A stretch of DNA of 64,000 nucleotides from the NCBI GenBank assembly GCA_030429565.1, contig JAUIFE010000002.1, positions 496,001 to 560,000 on the forward strand. Direction: 5' to 3'. Positions within the stretch are counted from its first letter, which is position 1. The number at the start of each line of letters is the position of its first letter. This DNA comes from Holophagae bacterium. Its GTDB lineage: Bacteria; Acidobacteriota; Holophagae; Acanthopleuribacterales; Acanthopleuribacteraceae. The notes beneath the pieces are model-generated. The model saw only the letters and a program-made list of their open reading frames with translations, was not told where the DNA came from and made no database searches. Positions 10,666-20,485 of this stretch are shown piece by piece. The position numbers and the translations under genes were made by a program.

Positions 10666-11239
10666 CAAACTCGTGCTCGCAAGCTTGGCGCTGGTTTGCT
10701 GTACCGCACTGATTGCCGGTTTCGCCCGCCCCTACCGTTGGTGGCCCTGGAACGACATGAGCGAACAGCACATCATCAAACCTTTTAACCAAGACGGTCT
10801 GCGTGATCCCGCCGAAGGCAGTGTCGCCATCGATCAATGGGAACCCGCGCCCAAACCGCTGGAACTGTTGACCGCTCCCGACGACTGGGCGTCTTTCAAG
10901 AACCCAGTTAGTGCAACACCGGAGTCCATTGCCAAAGGCAAAGAGCTCTACAACGTGTACTGCATCTCCTGCCATGGTACTGAAATGGGCGTTGATGCCT
11001 CGGCCAAGTCACCGGTTCAATTGGGCGGCAAGTCCTATTACCGTGAAGGTGTTGAGTTCCAAGGCATGCCCGGCGTTGACATTACAGTCGCCGGCATGCG
11101 CTCGGATGAACACATCTTTGCCGTCATGTCGCACGGTAACGCAATCATGAAACGGGTCAGTTATAACCTGAGTCCCGAAGAACGCTGGCATGTGGTGAAC
11201 TACGTTCGCGACCTTGCCAATAAATCACAGAAGCAATAA
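10658..11239 (+). CDS. actE: Alternative complex III monoheme cytochrome c subunit ActE
   Basis: ActE is the monoheme cytochrome c of alternative complex III on the periplasmic side, usually membrane-anchored by lipid or helix. The 193-residue protein begins with a hydrophobic signal/anchor (residues 4-22, with an adjacent Cys pair that could be lipidated). It then has a WWPWNDM segment typical of ActE, and a single heme site CISCH at 102-106 in a class-I cytochrome fold, with a Met-rich region near residues 148-168 to supply the distal ligand. It overlaps the end of actD by eight bases and is followed by actF after 11 bases. Confidence 0.92.
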   Translation: MRNKLVLASLALVCCTALIAGFARPYRWWPWNDMSEQHIIKPFNQDGLRDPAEGSVAIDQWEPAPKPLELLTAPDDWASFKNPVSATPESIAKGKELYNVYCISCHGTEMGVDASAKSPVQLGGKSYYREGVEFQGMPGVDITVAGMRSDEHIFAVMSHGNAIMKRVSYNLSPEERWHVVNYVRDLANKSQKQ

Positions 11240-11250
11240 AGAGGTTGGCC

Positions 11251-12588
11251 GTGGGACACCATCACCATACAGATTATGTTGACGTTGTAAGCGCGAAAGG
11301 ACCCGCTAAAGTAGGCGGAGCCACCTTAGCCGTCTTTGCTCTGATGATTTTGATCGGCTTCAGTGCTTTTGGCTATTTTGCCTTTCTTTCCGAAGGGAAA
11401 GAGCGCCTGGGTTGGATTGCGTTCTTACACAACACCTATTTTTTCACCTTGCTGTCGGCCGCCGGTCTCGTGACCGCCGCGATCATGCAAGTCACGCGTT
11501 CCCATTGGGGGCGCACCATCAAACGTTTCGCCGAGGCATCCGGCAACTTCCTCTGGTTCTCTTTGCTCTGCGTGGCCCTGTTGGGTTTGGGTATTGAGCA
11601 CCTTTACGAGTGGAGCCACATCACCGAATGGCCGTCTCACTCCAACAAAGCCGGCTGGTTACAGTCTGGTTTTTGGTGGGGTCGCCAGGTGCTTTGGGTT
11701 GCCGTGTTAGTGGTTGTTGGGCAGATGTTCCTTAAATGGTCCACCCGCCCCGACATGGGCCTCGCCCACGAAAAGAATCCCGACCTGTGGAACAGCGTTT
11801 CCGGCTGGCGCGGTGCCGCCACCGAAATCGAGGACTGTCAGGCCAAGCAGAGCAAATGGGCCGTGTTTTACTGCATTGCCTTCCCCGTCTGCGTGTCCAT
11901 GATGGCGTACGACATGATCATGTCACTCGATTTTCGCTGGTTCTCGGCCATGTTCGGTGGCTGGAACTTCACCACCGCGATTTTGACCGGTTGGTCTTCG
12001 CTGGTGTTGATTACCTACTTCATGGGTCAGCGTTTTGAAGTTAGCAAGTACATCAGCAAACCCGTCTTCCACGACTTGGGTAAATTGACCTTTGGTTTCA
12101 CCATCGTTTGGTGTTACCTCCTGTTCGCACAGGTTCTGGTTATTTGGTACGGCAACTTGCCCCACGAAGCGGGCTTCTTGTTGACCCGTTTCCAAGATCC
12201 CATGTGGCAGCCTTGGGCGATTGCGGTGTTCTTGGGTGTGTTCTTGTTCCCTTTCATCTTGGGTTTGAGCAAACACCTCAAAATGTCGCCGACGACCTTT
12301 GGTCCCATCGCGTTGTTGAGCCTGTGTGCCGTTTGGTTGGAGCGTTTCATTCTGATCGCACCTTCCGCTTGGTACTTCAACCGCGAAAAGGGTGTTTATT
12401 GGAGTGCTTTGCCTGGCACTGAAAACGCTGCTGAAGCCACCAGCGCCATTTCCATCATCTTGGTGGACATGCTTGTTGCTCTGGGTTTCATGGGTGTTTT
12501 CGGCCTGATGTACACCATGTTCCTCTACAAACGTCCGGTTATGGTTATTTCCGATCCGCGTTTGGATATGGGTGTTAATCGCCACTAA
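11251..12588 (+). CDS. actF: Alternative complex III NrfD-like membrane subunit ActF
   Basis: ActF is the second polytopic NrfD-like subunit of alternative complex III. The protein starts with a His-rich tip (GHHHHTDY) and has about ten hydrophobic segments spread over 445 residues, with a conserved region around AYDMIMSLDFRWFSAMFGGW (residues about 212-231) that is characteristic of ActF. I place the start at GTG 11251, because AAAGAGG ends at 11244 and would abut an in-frame TTG at 11245, while it is correctly spaced for the GTG. It is the last gene of the operon; no cytochrome oxidase genes follow, as they do in several other ACIII clusters. Confidence 0.93.
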   Translation: MGHHHHTDYVDVVSAKGPAKVGGATLAVFALMILIGFSAFGYFAFLSEGKERLGWIAFLHNTYFFTLLSAAGLVTAAIMQVTRSHWGRTIKRFAEASGNFLWFSLLCVALLGLGIEHLYEWSHITEWPSHSNKAGWLQSGFWWGRQVLWVAVLVVVGQMFLKWSTRPDMGLAHEKNPDLWNSVSGWRGAATEIEDCQAKQSKWAVFYCIAFPVCVSMMAYDMIMSLDFRWFSAMFGGWNFTTAILTGWSSLVLITYFMGQRFEVSKYISKPVFHDLGKLTFGFTIVWCYLLFAQVLVIWYGNLPHEAGFLLTRFQDPMWQPWAIAVFLGVFLFPFILGLSKHLKMSPTTFGPIALLSLCAVWLERFILIAPSAWYFNREKGVYWSALPGTENAAEATSAISIILVDMLVALGFMGVFGLMYTMFLYKRPVMVISDPRLDMGVNRH

Positions 12589-12604
12589 GCTCGATTGAAC
12601 AAAC

Positions 12605-12642
12605 AAAAAAGGCCGCGTTTCGCAAGGAACGCGGCCTTTTTT
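12605..12642 (+). terminator. Terminator of the act operon
   Basis: GGCCGCGTT and AACGCGGCC form a perfect 9-base stem around CGCAAGG-type loop sequence, flanked by AAAAAA on the left and TTTTTT on the right. The symmetric flanks mean it could work in both directions. Confidence 0.92.
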
Positions 12643-12674
12643 ATATCGGTCTTTGGCGGTGGCGCAGCCGGAAT

Positions 12675-12702
12675 CAAAAAAGGGTGCCGCATGGGCACCC
12701 TT
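12675..12702 (-). terminator. Terminator of the GAPDH gene
   Basis: AGGGTGCC (12681-12688) pairs with GGCACCCT (12694-12701). On the minus strand the stem is followed by a run of T (12675-12680 read in reverse), placed 28 bases past the dehydrogenase stop. Confidence 0.8.
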
Positions 12703-12729
12703 CATTATTAATAGAAGCTTTTGATGCGC

Positions 12730-14163
12730 TTAGTAGTAGCGCAGACGTTCAACACCGGAAACGATACGGGCGACGCGGGTCACCTGCATTGAGTAACCGT
12801 ATTCGTTGTCGTACCAGACGTAAACGACGGCGCGTTTGCCACGTGTTTGCGTGGCCAGGGAATCGACAATCGCCGCATGGGTATTGCCGACCATGTCACT
12901 GCTAACCACGTCGTCATCGTTGGTGAAATCGATTTGTGCCACCAACGGGCCTTCAAGAGAAGCACGACGCAACATGTCGTTCAGGTCTTCACGGGTGACT
13001 TCTTGTTGCAGTTCCAAGTTCATGATCGCCAGGGAAACGTTGGCCGTCGGCACGCGAACCGCGTTGCCGGAAACCTTGCCGGTCAGTTCGGGCAGCGCCT
13101 TGGCGACCGCACTGGCGGCGCCGGTTTCGGTGATGACCATGTTGAGGGCGGCGGCACGGCCACGACGCTCTTTTTTGTGGAAGTTGTCCAGCAGGTTCTG
13201 GTCGTTGGTGTAAGAGTGCACGGTTTCCACGTGGACATAGTCAATGCCGTAAGCTTCGTTTACGGCTTTGAGAACCGGCGTGATGGCGTTGGTGGTGCAG
13301 GAAGCGGCAGAGAAGATGCGTTCGTCGTCTTCATGCTCGCGGTGGTTTACGCCATACACGATGTTGGGCACGTCGCCTTTGGCGGGCGCCGTCAACAGCA
13401 CGCGGTCGACACCTTTGGCTTCCAAGTGCAAGCTCAGACCTTTGCGGTCGCGCCACACGCCGGTGTTATCGATGACGATGGCGTTTTTGATGCCGTAGGC
13501 GGTGTAGTCGACCAAGTTAGGGCCGTCGGAAGAAATGAACTTAATGTAAACACCGTTGGCGACAATGGCGTCTTCATCTTCGAGGACGGTCAGGCTACCG
13601 CCAAAGGGACCGTGAACAGAATCGCGCAGGAACAAGGCGGCGCGCTTCGCGACGTTTAATTTACCGCGACAAACAACGGCGCGCAGGCGCATCGCGCCAC
13701 CGCCGCCGGCTTGTTCAACCAACAGGCGCGCCAAAATGCGGCCAATACGACCGAAGCCGTAAAGCACCACGTCTTTGGGTTCGAAATCGGCTTTGCCGGG
13801 TTTCAAGTGCTCGCCCAGTTTTTCTGCGAGGAAGCCGGCCAGCTCGCTTGCTGCTTTACCCGACTGCAACCACTCGCTGGTCAAACGACCCAGGTCGATA
13901 CGTGAGGGGCACAGTTCCATGGTTGCCATGTGCTCCAAAATGGGGAGCGTGTTCTCAATGCGAATGTCCGCTTTTGAGATTTGACGCCCGTATTGGTGGC
14001 TCTTCAATATGTCAAGTGGGCCGTGGTGAACAAGAACACGGCGGAATAAGAGGACTTCAACAGAACGTTCCACCCACATTTTGTGGATGGCGGCAATGGC
14101 GCGAATCGCCAGCGATTCTTTTTCGACCCAGGTCTGGAGCTCGTTGTGATATTCGTTGACCAA
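12730..14163 (-). CDS. Glyceraldehyde-3-phosphate dehydrogenase, long form
   Basis: This enzyme oxidises glyceraldehyde-3-phosphate to 1,3-bisphosphoglycerate with NAD(P)+. The protein has 477 residues, about 140 more than standard GapA, because of an N-terminal helical extension (1-125) seen in the long GapB/Gap2 type of Pseudomonas, Vibrio and Bacteroidetes. The Rossmann motif LYGFGRIGR is at 134-142, the catalytic Cys289 is in SAASCTTN, HSYTNDQNLLDN follows, and the C-terminus has VWYDNEYGYSMQVTR. The long form is often assigned to gluconeogenic use, but direction cannot be read from sequence. The start is a TTG at 14163, supported by AAGGAG six bases upstream. The gene is monocistronic with its own terminator. 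Confidence 0.93.
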   Translation of the reverse strand: MVNEYHNELQTWVEKESLAIRAIAAIHKMWVERSVEVLLFRRVLVHHGPLDILKSHQYGRQISKADIRIENTLPILEHMATMELCPSRIDLGRLTSEWLQSGKAASELAGFLAEKLGEHLKPGKADFEPKDVVLYGFGRIGRILARLLVEQAGGGGAMRLRAVVCRGKLNVAKRAALFLRDSVHGPFGGSLTVLEDEDAIVANGVYIKFISSDGPNLVDYTAYGIKNAIVIDNTGVWRDRKGLSLHLEAKGVDRVLLTAPAKGDVPNIVYGVNHREHEDDERIFSAASCTTNAITPVLKAVNEAYGIDYVHVETVHSYTNDQNLLDNFHKKERRGRAAALNMVITETGAASAVAKALPELTGKVSGNAVRVPTANVSLAIMNLELQQEVTREDLNDMLRRASLEGPLVAQIDFTNDDDVVSSDMVGNTHAAIVDSLATQTRGKRAVVYVWYDNEYGYSMQVTRVARIVSGVERLRYY

Positions 14164-14428
14164 AAAAGGACTCCTTCAAGAGCACGGGAAGCGCAAAAAT
14201 CCATGCACATCTAAATCGGAACGTAGGTTCGCCCATTCCTCAACTGGATGAACGCTTGGTTGAGCCGTTGTCGCAGCAGCGGCCGCTTTTCGTCCGGGTG
14301 TCGCCACGCTCCCCGTAGGTGGCTTTGACAATCTGTGGCGCTCGTAAGACGGGAACCAGCCCGTGAGGCGCTCAAAAGGCGAAGTATACCACAGGTTTCA
14401 CCGCTAGGCCGCGCCGAGCCGCGGGCAA

Positions 14429-15955
14429 CTAGGCGGTGTCGGCTTCAATCGGGCGGGGACGGGGGTTGATAAAGCGGTTAAACAGGAGCCAGGCTTCGTT
14501 GACCGCGATGTTGGGGATGACGATCTCACCGCCACCGCCGCCCGCCACATCGAGCTGTAGACTGGCCAAGCGGCGCACGTACTGGAATGGGTTTTGATGA
14601 ACGGCCGCGTTTTGAATTTTATTGAGGGGAATCACCCAGTAATACAAGCCGAGAAAGCCGGTTTTAATGTAAACAAAACGCTGGTCGAAGGCATAAGCCG
14701 TTTGACGCCAGGTTGCGTGCGCGGTGAGCCAGGAGCCTGGCAGGACCGCCGCTGCAAACAGACCCGCCGCGACCAGCGTCCAGGTTTCCACCCCGTAAAC
14801 CAGCAGCAATCCGGTGATGAGACAGGTGGCAAGTGCCAAAAGCACGCGAAACTGACGGGTGCGCGTGTAGACGTGAACTGGGTGCCAGGTTAGATCGTCC
14901 CAGCGGGCTTCCGGCCATACCGCGTTGACGAAATGCTGGGTTTTTTTCACGCGGGTGATGGGTACCAGCAAATCGGATTCGGCTTGGCCGCCGTCTTGAA
15001 ATCCCAGGTGGCCGGCCGATTGAACGAAGATCTGCATAAAACCCCAGGGCCGTCGTAAGGGCGTAATGCGACAGCGCAGCGCTTGGACCTTGTTCAGCGG
15101 GAAATTGTACTGACGAACGGTAAACAAGCCGGTGCGAATGCTGATGCTGTCGTGGGCATGGCGAATAGTGAACTGGTACCAGCGAATAAAAGCCGTCACA
15201 ATGCTGAGTAGCCAGGCAATGAAAAACAGCACTAACAGGGTTGCCGCCGCCAGCAGCAGTACCTGCCACCAGGCTTGGTCGCGCAAGCTTTCCAGCCGCC
15301 CCGCTGTTTGCTGCAACATCTCGGGTCCTTGACCGACAAACGCATTGAAGAAACGCTCCTCGAACAATTGGAACAAACCGGCCATGGCGACGAAAATGAT
15401 GCCGAGTCGGTGCGTGGTGGCGCCCGCCACAAAGATATCGTGGCTGTTGATGTGGTAGAAAGGCGGTGTGGTCACTTCGTTTTCTTCGAGTACTGCCTCT
15501 TGGCTACCCGCTTTTTCGCTGCGCCAATAGGCGAACAGACGGTCCGACTCGGTTTTTGAAAGGGCTACCAACGAGGCTTCGGCCGCGCCGCCGCCCGCGG
15601 TTTCAATTTCGAGTTGAACCACGTTGAGTAGACGGGCGATGAGGTGTTGGCGCACATTGAGGTTGTGAATGCGCTTGGCGGGAATGCGCCTGACCCGGCT
15701 GGAAAAAACGCCCTCGCGGATGCAAATGCTGCCGTCGATGGTGGCGTAGCGAAGGCTGGCATAACGTGCCGTCAGCGGGACAATCGAGGCGGCGACAGCG
15801 AGACCGAGCCAAAAGAGGGCCGAACTGTTGCCAGGGTTCATGAGGAAGACGAACACGATCGGAACAATGAGGGTGCGCAGCCGATCCAAGATGCCGAAAA
15901 GCAACATGGCGGGATGGAGCGCGTGCCATGCGGCTCGAGGATCAGAGGTTTGCAT
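14429..15955 (-). CDS. PH-domain membrane protein, YdbT type
   Basis: This is a 508-residue membrane protein containing bacterial PH-like (bPH2, formerly DUF304) domains, like Bacillus subtilis YdbT. Hydrophobic pairs occur near residues 15-55, 180-260 and 365-410, each followed by a soluble bPH2 unit with the family pattern of a conserved Arg/Lys plus a RR-x-PxxRIxNLxxxQ stretch (RRIPAKRIHNLNVRQHL near 91-107; PLNKVQALRCR near 285; PLNKIQNAAVHQNPF near 453). Three such units can be counted. In B. subtilis the ydbST pair protects against an antimicrobial peptide, but here the role is unknown. It overlaps the upstream ydbS-like gene by 14 bases, so the two are co-translated. Confidence 0.82.
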   Translation of the reverse strand: MQTSDPRAAWHALHPAMLLFGILDRLRTLIVPIVFVFLMNPGNSSALFWLGLAVAASIVPLTARYASLRYATIDGSICIREGVFSSRVRRIPAKRIHNLNVRQHLIARLLNVVQLEIETAGGGAAEASLVALSKTESDRLFAYWRSEKAGSQEAVLEENEVTTPPFYHINSHDIFVAGATTHRLGIIFVAMAGLFQLFEERFFNAFVGQGPEMLQQTAGRLESLRDQAWWQVLLLAAATLLVLFFIAWLLSIVTAFIRWYQFTIRHAHDSISIRTGLFTVRQYNFPLNKVQALRCRITPLRRPWGFMQIFVQSAGHLGFQDGGQAESDLLVPITRVKKTQHFVNAVWPEARWDDLTWHPVHVYTRTRQFRVLLALATCLITGLLLVYGVETWTLVAAGLFAAAVLPGSWLTAHATWRQTAYAFDQRFVYIKTGFLGLYYWVIPLNKIQNAAVHQNPFQYVRRLASLQLDVAGGGGGEIVIPNIAVNEAWLLFNRFINPRPRPIEADTA

Positions 15956-16493
15956 GGGTGTGGCCGACCTCCGAGAGATAGTCGCGTAAAGCTTCAGCGT
16001 CTTCCTTGGGCAGTCCAGGCACGGTCAAACTGCCGAGCATGGTGCCGGCGGTGTGGACGACCAAGTTAGCGAGACCGAAACTTCGTTCAATCACACCGGA
16101 ATGGGTGTCAACGTGCTGGATGCGGGAAAAGGGAACCGCGTAAATGTGTTTAATGAGAACGCCGCGTCGAATCAACAGTTCGTGATCGCGCAAGGCGTAA
16201 CCCCAGTGCGCATACGAAATAAACGGCCAAATCATTTGGCCGATGGAAATCACCGCCATGAGGGCGACGGCAATCAACAGCGCGATCCTGGCCCAGCCAC
16301 TTAGACCCAAGGCGACGACCAGTAGGATCAAGCCGGGGAATAAAAGAACAAAAAAGGAAATTAAGCGACCCAACAGCCAAGCATAACGAATGCCGGGGTC
16401 AATCGGATAAAACGCAAGTGCGGGTTTGGGTTCCAGGTTACCCACATCATCTTCGACATCCGGCGCACGCCTAATCGGGGGCGAAAACTGCAT
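15942..16493 (-). CDS. PH-domain membrane protein, YdbS type
   Basis: This 183-residue protein has a short soluble N-terminus, two adjacent hydrophobic helices (about 42-95: FFVLLFPGLILLVVALGLSG is one) and one bPH2 domain at 100-180. The domain carries RRGVLIKHIYAVPFSRIQHV, the signature stretch of the DUF304/YdbS family, followed by the usual GLANLVVHTAGT segment. The combination of small YdbS-like and large YdbT-like genes in one overlapping pair is the standard arrangement of this family. The protein is expected in the cytoplasmic membrane. Function in this organism is not known. Confidence 0.85.
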   Translation of the reverse strand: MQFSPPIRRAPDVEDDVGNLEPKPALAFYPIDPGIRYAWLLGRLISFFVLLFPGLILLVVALGLSGWARIALLIAVALMAVISIGQMIWPFISYAHWGYALRDHELLIRRGVLIKHIYAVPFSRIQHVDTHSGVIERSFGLANLVVHTAGTMLGSLTVPGLPKEDAEALRDYLSEVGHTHANL

Positions 16494-16631
16494 GTCTCAC
16501 TCCTGTTCGCAATCGCTCTATTCTACCTAAAAAGCCCGTTTGTTCGCGGCGATTTAGCGGTCGGCGCAAGTGTCTGGTGCGCTGCGTTTCGTGTGCATCT
16601 GCCGCCGGCATTGGCGGCCCTTGCCGAGGTC

Positions 16632-19600
16632 CTAGAAACGCACGCCCAGATCGATGCGAAACTCGCGTGGACGTTGGTAAGCTTCTGAGGAGAGTGCCTT
16701 GCCGAATTCATTGCTTTTTACCCAGTTCTCCCCTTCGACGGGGGTGTCGGTGAAGACGTTGAACGGCGTCAATGTCCGTACACTTCGGTCGATTTGAGAG
16801 GGGTAATACAGGGCGTCCTGATTAAACAGGTTAAAGATATCGATCCGTGCAAAGGCCGTGATCTTGCCCAGGGTCACGTCGAAATTAAGCGCTAGATCGG
16901 TTTGGGCAAGGTCTTCCGTACGATAGGTGCCGTTGGGCTCGAAATTATAACTGCGCACCATGGGCAAGCGCGCATAACCAGGATTTTCTGGGAACCCATA
17001 GGCCGGATTCGACAAAAAGACGTTGCCGGTCGCACCATAAGGCAGGCCCGATTGGAACTGTTGGAGCAGGCTGGCGTTGAACGTGCCCAGGCCAAACCGG
17101 TAATCGTAACTGAGCCAGATCTTTAAATTATGTCGTTGGTCGCCGTCGAGTGCGGAGACCGGTTCAAATGCGTCGACGACATACTCGGGATAAGTGGTCA
17201 GGGCTTCGGCGGCAATGGCGGTGGTAGCCGTCTCATTGGTGAGATTCCCGATCAGTTGACTCCATGTATAGGCGCCGCCGGCGGTGAGGTTGGAAGCCAA
17301 AGGTTGTGCGAACTGGATTTGCACGGAATCGTAATCGCGCGAGTAAAAACCAGGATCATTGCCGATCAAGCGCACGTCTGATTGACCGTTCGGCGACCGG
17401 CCCACATCCAAATTGGTGAAAGTGGCGTAGTAATCCTCGTAAGTTCGGTGGATGTAATCGATTTTAAAGAAACGGCGCGCGTCGCGAGAAAAGGCATAAC
17501 CCATGCGCCATTCACGTGAATGCGGGGACTTGAGGTCGTCGGCGATGATGATGTTCTGCGACTCGACCGAGGGACGGCTAATTGAACTGGCTAAATCTAA
17601 GGCGTCGGGGGACAAGAAGTCAGGACCTAAGGTGGCATCGATCCAAGCAAAGACCTCGTCAATAGAGGTGGTTGTCGGCCCGGTGTAGTTCCAAGTGATG
17701 GTGGAAAACTGGCCGGCGTTGGCGCCGCTGTTGGCAAGATCGGAAAGACGGGCGACGTAAGCCGCATAACTTGCGTCGATTTGATGGGTGACACCGGCCT
17801 GTTGCCACATGTAGCGCATCGCGAAACGCGGGCTTACCGCATCGTCGTCGCTCACGGTGGTGCCGTCGGCGGCGCGTGCGGCATTGCGGTCATAGCGTAC
17901 GCCGAGATTGAATTGCCAGTGGTCGTTAAGCACCCATTCGTCGTTGAGGTACAGTGACTGGATTTCGAAGTCGGTGCCGAAGGCCGGTGTTTCCAGGAGA
18001 AAATGCTGTAACTGCGTTGGTCCGCGCGAAAGGCTGGGTGGGAAATTGGCAGAGAAGATCGGTGTTGCTCGGCCTTGGGCGTCCCAGTCGGCGGCGCCGA
18101 AAAACACCCAACCGGACGCCGAGGGTAAATTGTTGTTCAAGCGGCTGTCGGCAAAGTGTTGGTAGCCCAGCGAAAGGTTGTGGATACCGCTGATATCAGG
18201 TAGCCACAGGTAGGTTGCTTTGAGACGGTAGCTGCGGTTATCGCGTTGGTCGGGCTCGAGGCCGACCAAAAAAGGCGCATTGTAGGTGGCAAAGGTTCGC
18301 GTATCGCGAATTGGGGTGGCGGCGGCCCGTTCGCTGTCGCTGTTTACGGGTAAACGGTTGTACTCGTTGGTGATGGTTGTTTGCCTGTCGGAGAACAGGG
18401 CTTCAAACGAAAATCGGTCGGACACGGCGACGTGGTACTGGAGACTAAGCAGGGATTCATCGATAAAGAGGCCGTCGAGTAATCCGGATGCATCGAGTGG
18501 TCTGGCGGTGCCGACGAAGCGGTTCGCGATTTTGTTGTCGCGACTCATATAGGAGGCCGTCAAGCTTTGTCGATCATTCAGCGCGGCCGTTAACTTAAAT
18601 TCAAACCGGGTGTCGCGTACCTCGCCGTCGGCGCTCGCTAAGCCGGGGGGATCAAAGCCCGGTTCCAAGCCCAGGCTTTCGCGTGCGGCAGGATCAATCG
18701 GCAATCCTGGTACAAATTCCACATTACTGTTGTCGTTCTCCCGACGAATCGCGGCAAAAAACCACAGGCGGTCCTTCATTATCGGTCCGCCCAGCACCGC
18801 GCTGCCTAATTCACTAAGCTCGCTTTCTTGTGATTGATCGGCGGCCTTCTGGATCGGTGTCCGCGCGCGCCATGTATCGTTGGTAAATTGGAAACGCAGC
18901 GTTCCTTCAAATTGGTTGCCACCCGACTTGGTGACCGCATTGACCACGCCACCGGAAAAGTAACCAAATTCAGCCGACACCGAACCCGATAGCACGGTCA
19001 ATTCTTGCAAGGCGTCTTCGACGAGCAGGTCGGTGGCGGCACCGGTGACATTGTCAAAATTGGCGATGGACCCGTTGATGAGGTAAAGGTTGTCAAACGA
19101 GGGCGCACCGCTAACTGAAAAGCGGCGATTAACCGACAGGTCGGTTGTACCGGGTGCCAATAAAGCGGCGCCGGTCAAGCCCCGCGCTTGGGGGAGTTTG
19201 TCAATGAAGTCGTTGCTGTAATTGGCGGTGACGTCCACCGTGGAAACCGTGGCGCTGCTCTGGGCCACGACCTCAAGTGTTTCCTCGCTGGGTTTCGGTT
19301 CCAGCATGAGGTTCACTTGAAAAACTTGGCTTAAACCGACCAGGATCTGCGCCTGACCCGCTTTGAAGTCCGGTGCCTGCGTGGTAAGGGTGTAGTCGCC
19401 TGCCGGCAACAGGGCGAAACGGAAAACGCCTTGATCACTACTGACGGCGGTGCGCGCCCCTTGTAAATTGGCGGACTCGGCACGAACTAAAACACCGGCA
19501 ACCGGGGTTCCGTCTTGCAGGCGGGTGGTTCCGATCAGCGTTCCGGTTGTTTGCGCCGGCAGACTCGTTGCGGCCAACCAGATCATGATCGTTGCCAGCC

Positions 19601-19640
19601 AGCCTCGGGTCCCACCGTTGAGGAAGATCACTTTGTCCAT
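16632..19640 (-). CDS. TonB-dependent receptor, Oar-like with carboxypeptidase-regulatory domain
   Basis: This is an outer-membrane beta-barrel receptor of about 1002 residues. A signal peptide (residues 1-31, ending SLPAQ) is followed by a carboxypeptidase-regulatory-like beta-sandwich (about 33-115, GTLIGTTRLQDGTPVAGVLV). Next is a plug domain with LYLINGSIANFDNV and a GSVSAEFGYFSGGVVNAVTK segment typical of Oar/SusC-like proteins of Acidobacteria and myxobacteria, then a long barrel ending in the terminal Phe of IDLGVRF. I set the start at ATG 19640 since this gives the signal peptide and the most likely promoter lies only 134 bases upstream; the frame stays open to 20108 but that part is not protein-like. 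The ligand is unknown. There is no TonB, ExbB or ExbD gene nearby. Confidence 0.88.
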   Translation of the reverse strand: MDKVIFLNGGTRGWLATIMIWLAATSLPAQTTGTLIGTTRLQDGTPVAGVLVRAESANLQGARTAVSSDQGVFRFALLPAGDYTLTTQAPDFKAGQAQILVGLSQVFQVNLMLEPKPSEETLEVVAQSSATVSTVDVTANYSNDFIDKLPQARGLTGAALLAPGTTDLSVNRRFSVSGAPSFDNLYLINGSIANFDNVTGAATDLLVEDALQELTVLSGSVSAEFGYFSGGVVNAVTKSGGNQFEGTLRFQFTNDTWRARTPIQKAADQSQESELSELGSAVLGGPIMKDRLWFFAAIRRENDNSNVEFVPGLPIDPAARESLGLEPGFDPPGLASADGEVRDTRFEFKLTAALNDRQSLTASYMSRDNKIANRFVGTARPLDASGLLDGLFIDESLLSLQYHVAVSDRFSFEALFSDRQTTITNEYNRLPVNSDSERAAATPIRDTRTFATYNAPFLVGLEPDQRDNRSYRLKATYLWLPDISGIHNLSLGYQHFADSRLNNNLPSASGWVFFGAADWDAQGRATPIFSANFPPSLSRGPTQLQHFLLETPAFGTDFEIQSLYLNDEWVLNDHWQFNLGVRYDRNAARAADGTTVSDDDAVSPRFAMRYMWQQAGVTHQIDASYAAYVARLSDLANSGANAGQFSTITWNYTGPTTTSIDEVFAWIDATLGPDFLSPDALDLASSISRPSVESQNIIIADDLKSPHSREWRMGYAFSRDARRFFKIDYIHRTYEDYYATFTNLDVGRSPNGQSDVRLIGNDPGFYSRDYDSVQIQFAQPLASNLTAGGAYTWSQLIGNLTNETATTAIAAEALTTYPEYVVDAFEPVSALDGDQRHNLKIWLSYDYRFGLGTFNASLLQQFQSGLPYGATGNVFLSNPAYGFPENPGYARLPMVRSYNFEPNGTYRTEDLAQTDLALNFDVTLGKITAFARIDIFNLFNQDALYYPSQIDRSVRTLTPFNVFTDTPVEGENWVKSNEFGKALSSEAYQRPREFRIDLGVRF

Positions 19641-19773
19641 TCCTTTCCAAAAACCGAGCTGCTTGCGGCGGACGCACGCAAAACTCTGTGGCGCAAGGCC
19701 GGATCCGTTTGTGTTTTTGGAGTACATTAGGTAAACAGATTCCCAATTTTTCCTGGGTTTTACAACTTGAGTC

Positions 19774-19802
19774 ATTCTAAAACCAGTACTTATCCTAAGC
19801 AA
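19774..19802 (-). promoter_or_regulatory. Candidate promoter for the TonB receptor gene
   Basis: On the minus strand TTGCTT and TAGAAT are separated by exactly 17 bases. The -10 matches 5 of 6 consensus positions, the -35 matches 3 of 6. It would start transcription inside the open frame upstream of the chosen ATG, supporting the shorter protein. Confidence 0.4.
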
Positions 19803-20093
19803 CATGCTTTTTGACGATTTGGGATTATGTTGCATTGTGATAAAGGCGGCGTTGCTCTGCGGGTTTTTGGGACAAGGTTTCCGAAAAAACGGGATTGTCG
19901 ATCCCTTTCCTTCGGGTTTTTGACCTCTGACGCGCCGTTTTTTCGCGCTTTTGCGAATGCTTGCGTTCGCCTTTTCTTCGCGATGCCGGGACTGGGTCTC
20001 AACCCAACGCGCCGCATTTAATCGCTGTTGGTTTAAGCTAAAGCCTTGTGGGTGAACGCTTTGGAGATCGTTTACGCCTTGTCGGGTTGGTGA

Positions 20094-20215
20094 ACCTAGA
20101 AAACGCAATCCTTAGCGACGATTTTGGCCAAAACTCTGGATGCAACAGCTTGTGGCGGATGCGCTATGCACCCGGTGGGTGTGCTGCCACTTTTTCAAGT
20201 TATTTTGTTTCAGGA
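20094..20215. repeat. Imperfect direct repeat, copy A
   Basis: The best-kept block is GCGACGATTTTGGCCAAAAC followed by TCTGGATGCAACAGCTTG (20115 onward). Copy B at 20486 keeps the same order of blocks including the later TTTTTCAAGTT segment, at a constant offset of about 390-392 bases. Confidence 0.65.
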
Positions 20216-20485
20216 TTTTGACCAAAATTATTCACACGTTTCGCGTCTTTTAGGGTGACGTGGTGCTTGCCACCCTTTCGCCGTACGGGTCAACGTTTGT
20301 TTTCTGTTGAGGACGATATTAGGGTGCAGCTATCGCAAGGACTGCAGTTACTTACAGATCGTTTGGTTTTTTGCATGTGAATCACATCATAAATACCGTC
20401 TCGGCTTAGAACGACAAAGTATTAAGTTTCCGCGCATTATTATTTTTTGCACCGTAACCACCGCCAATTTTCTTTCCTAACCAGA

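Noticed and set aside
19641..20108. N-terminal extension of the TonB receptor frame
   Set aside because: The signal peptide starts at 19640 and the best promoter lies inside the extension; the extension is Lys/Arg/Ser-rich.
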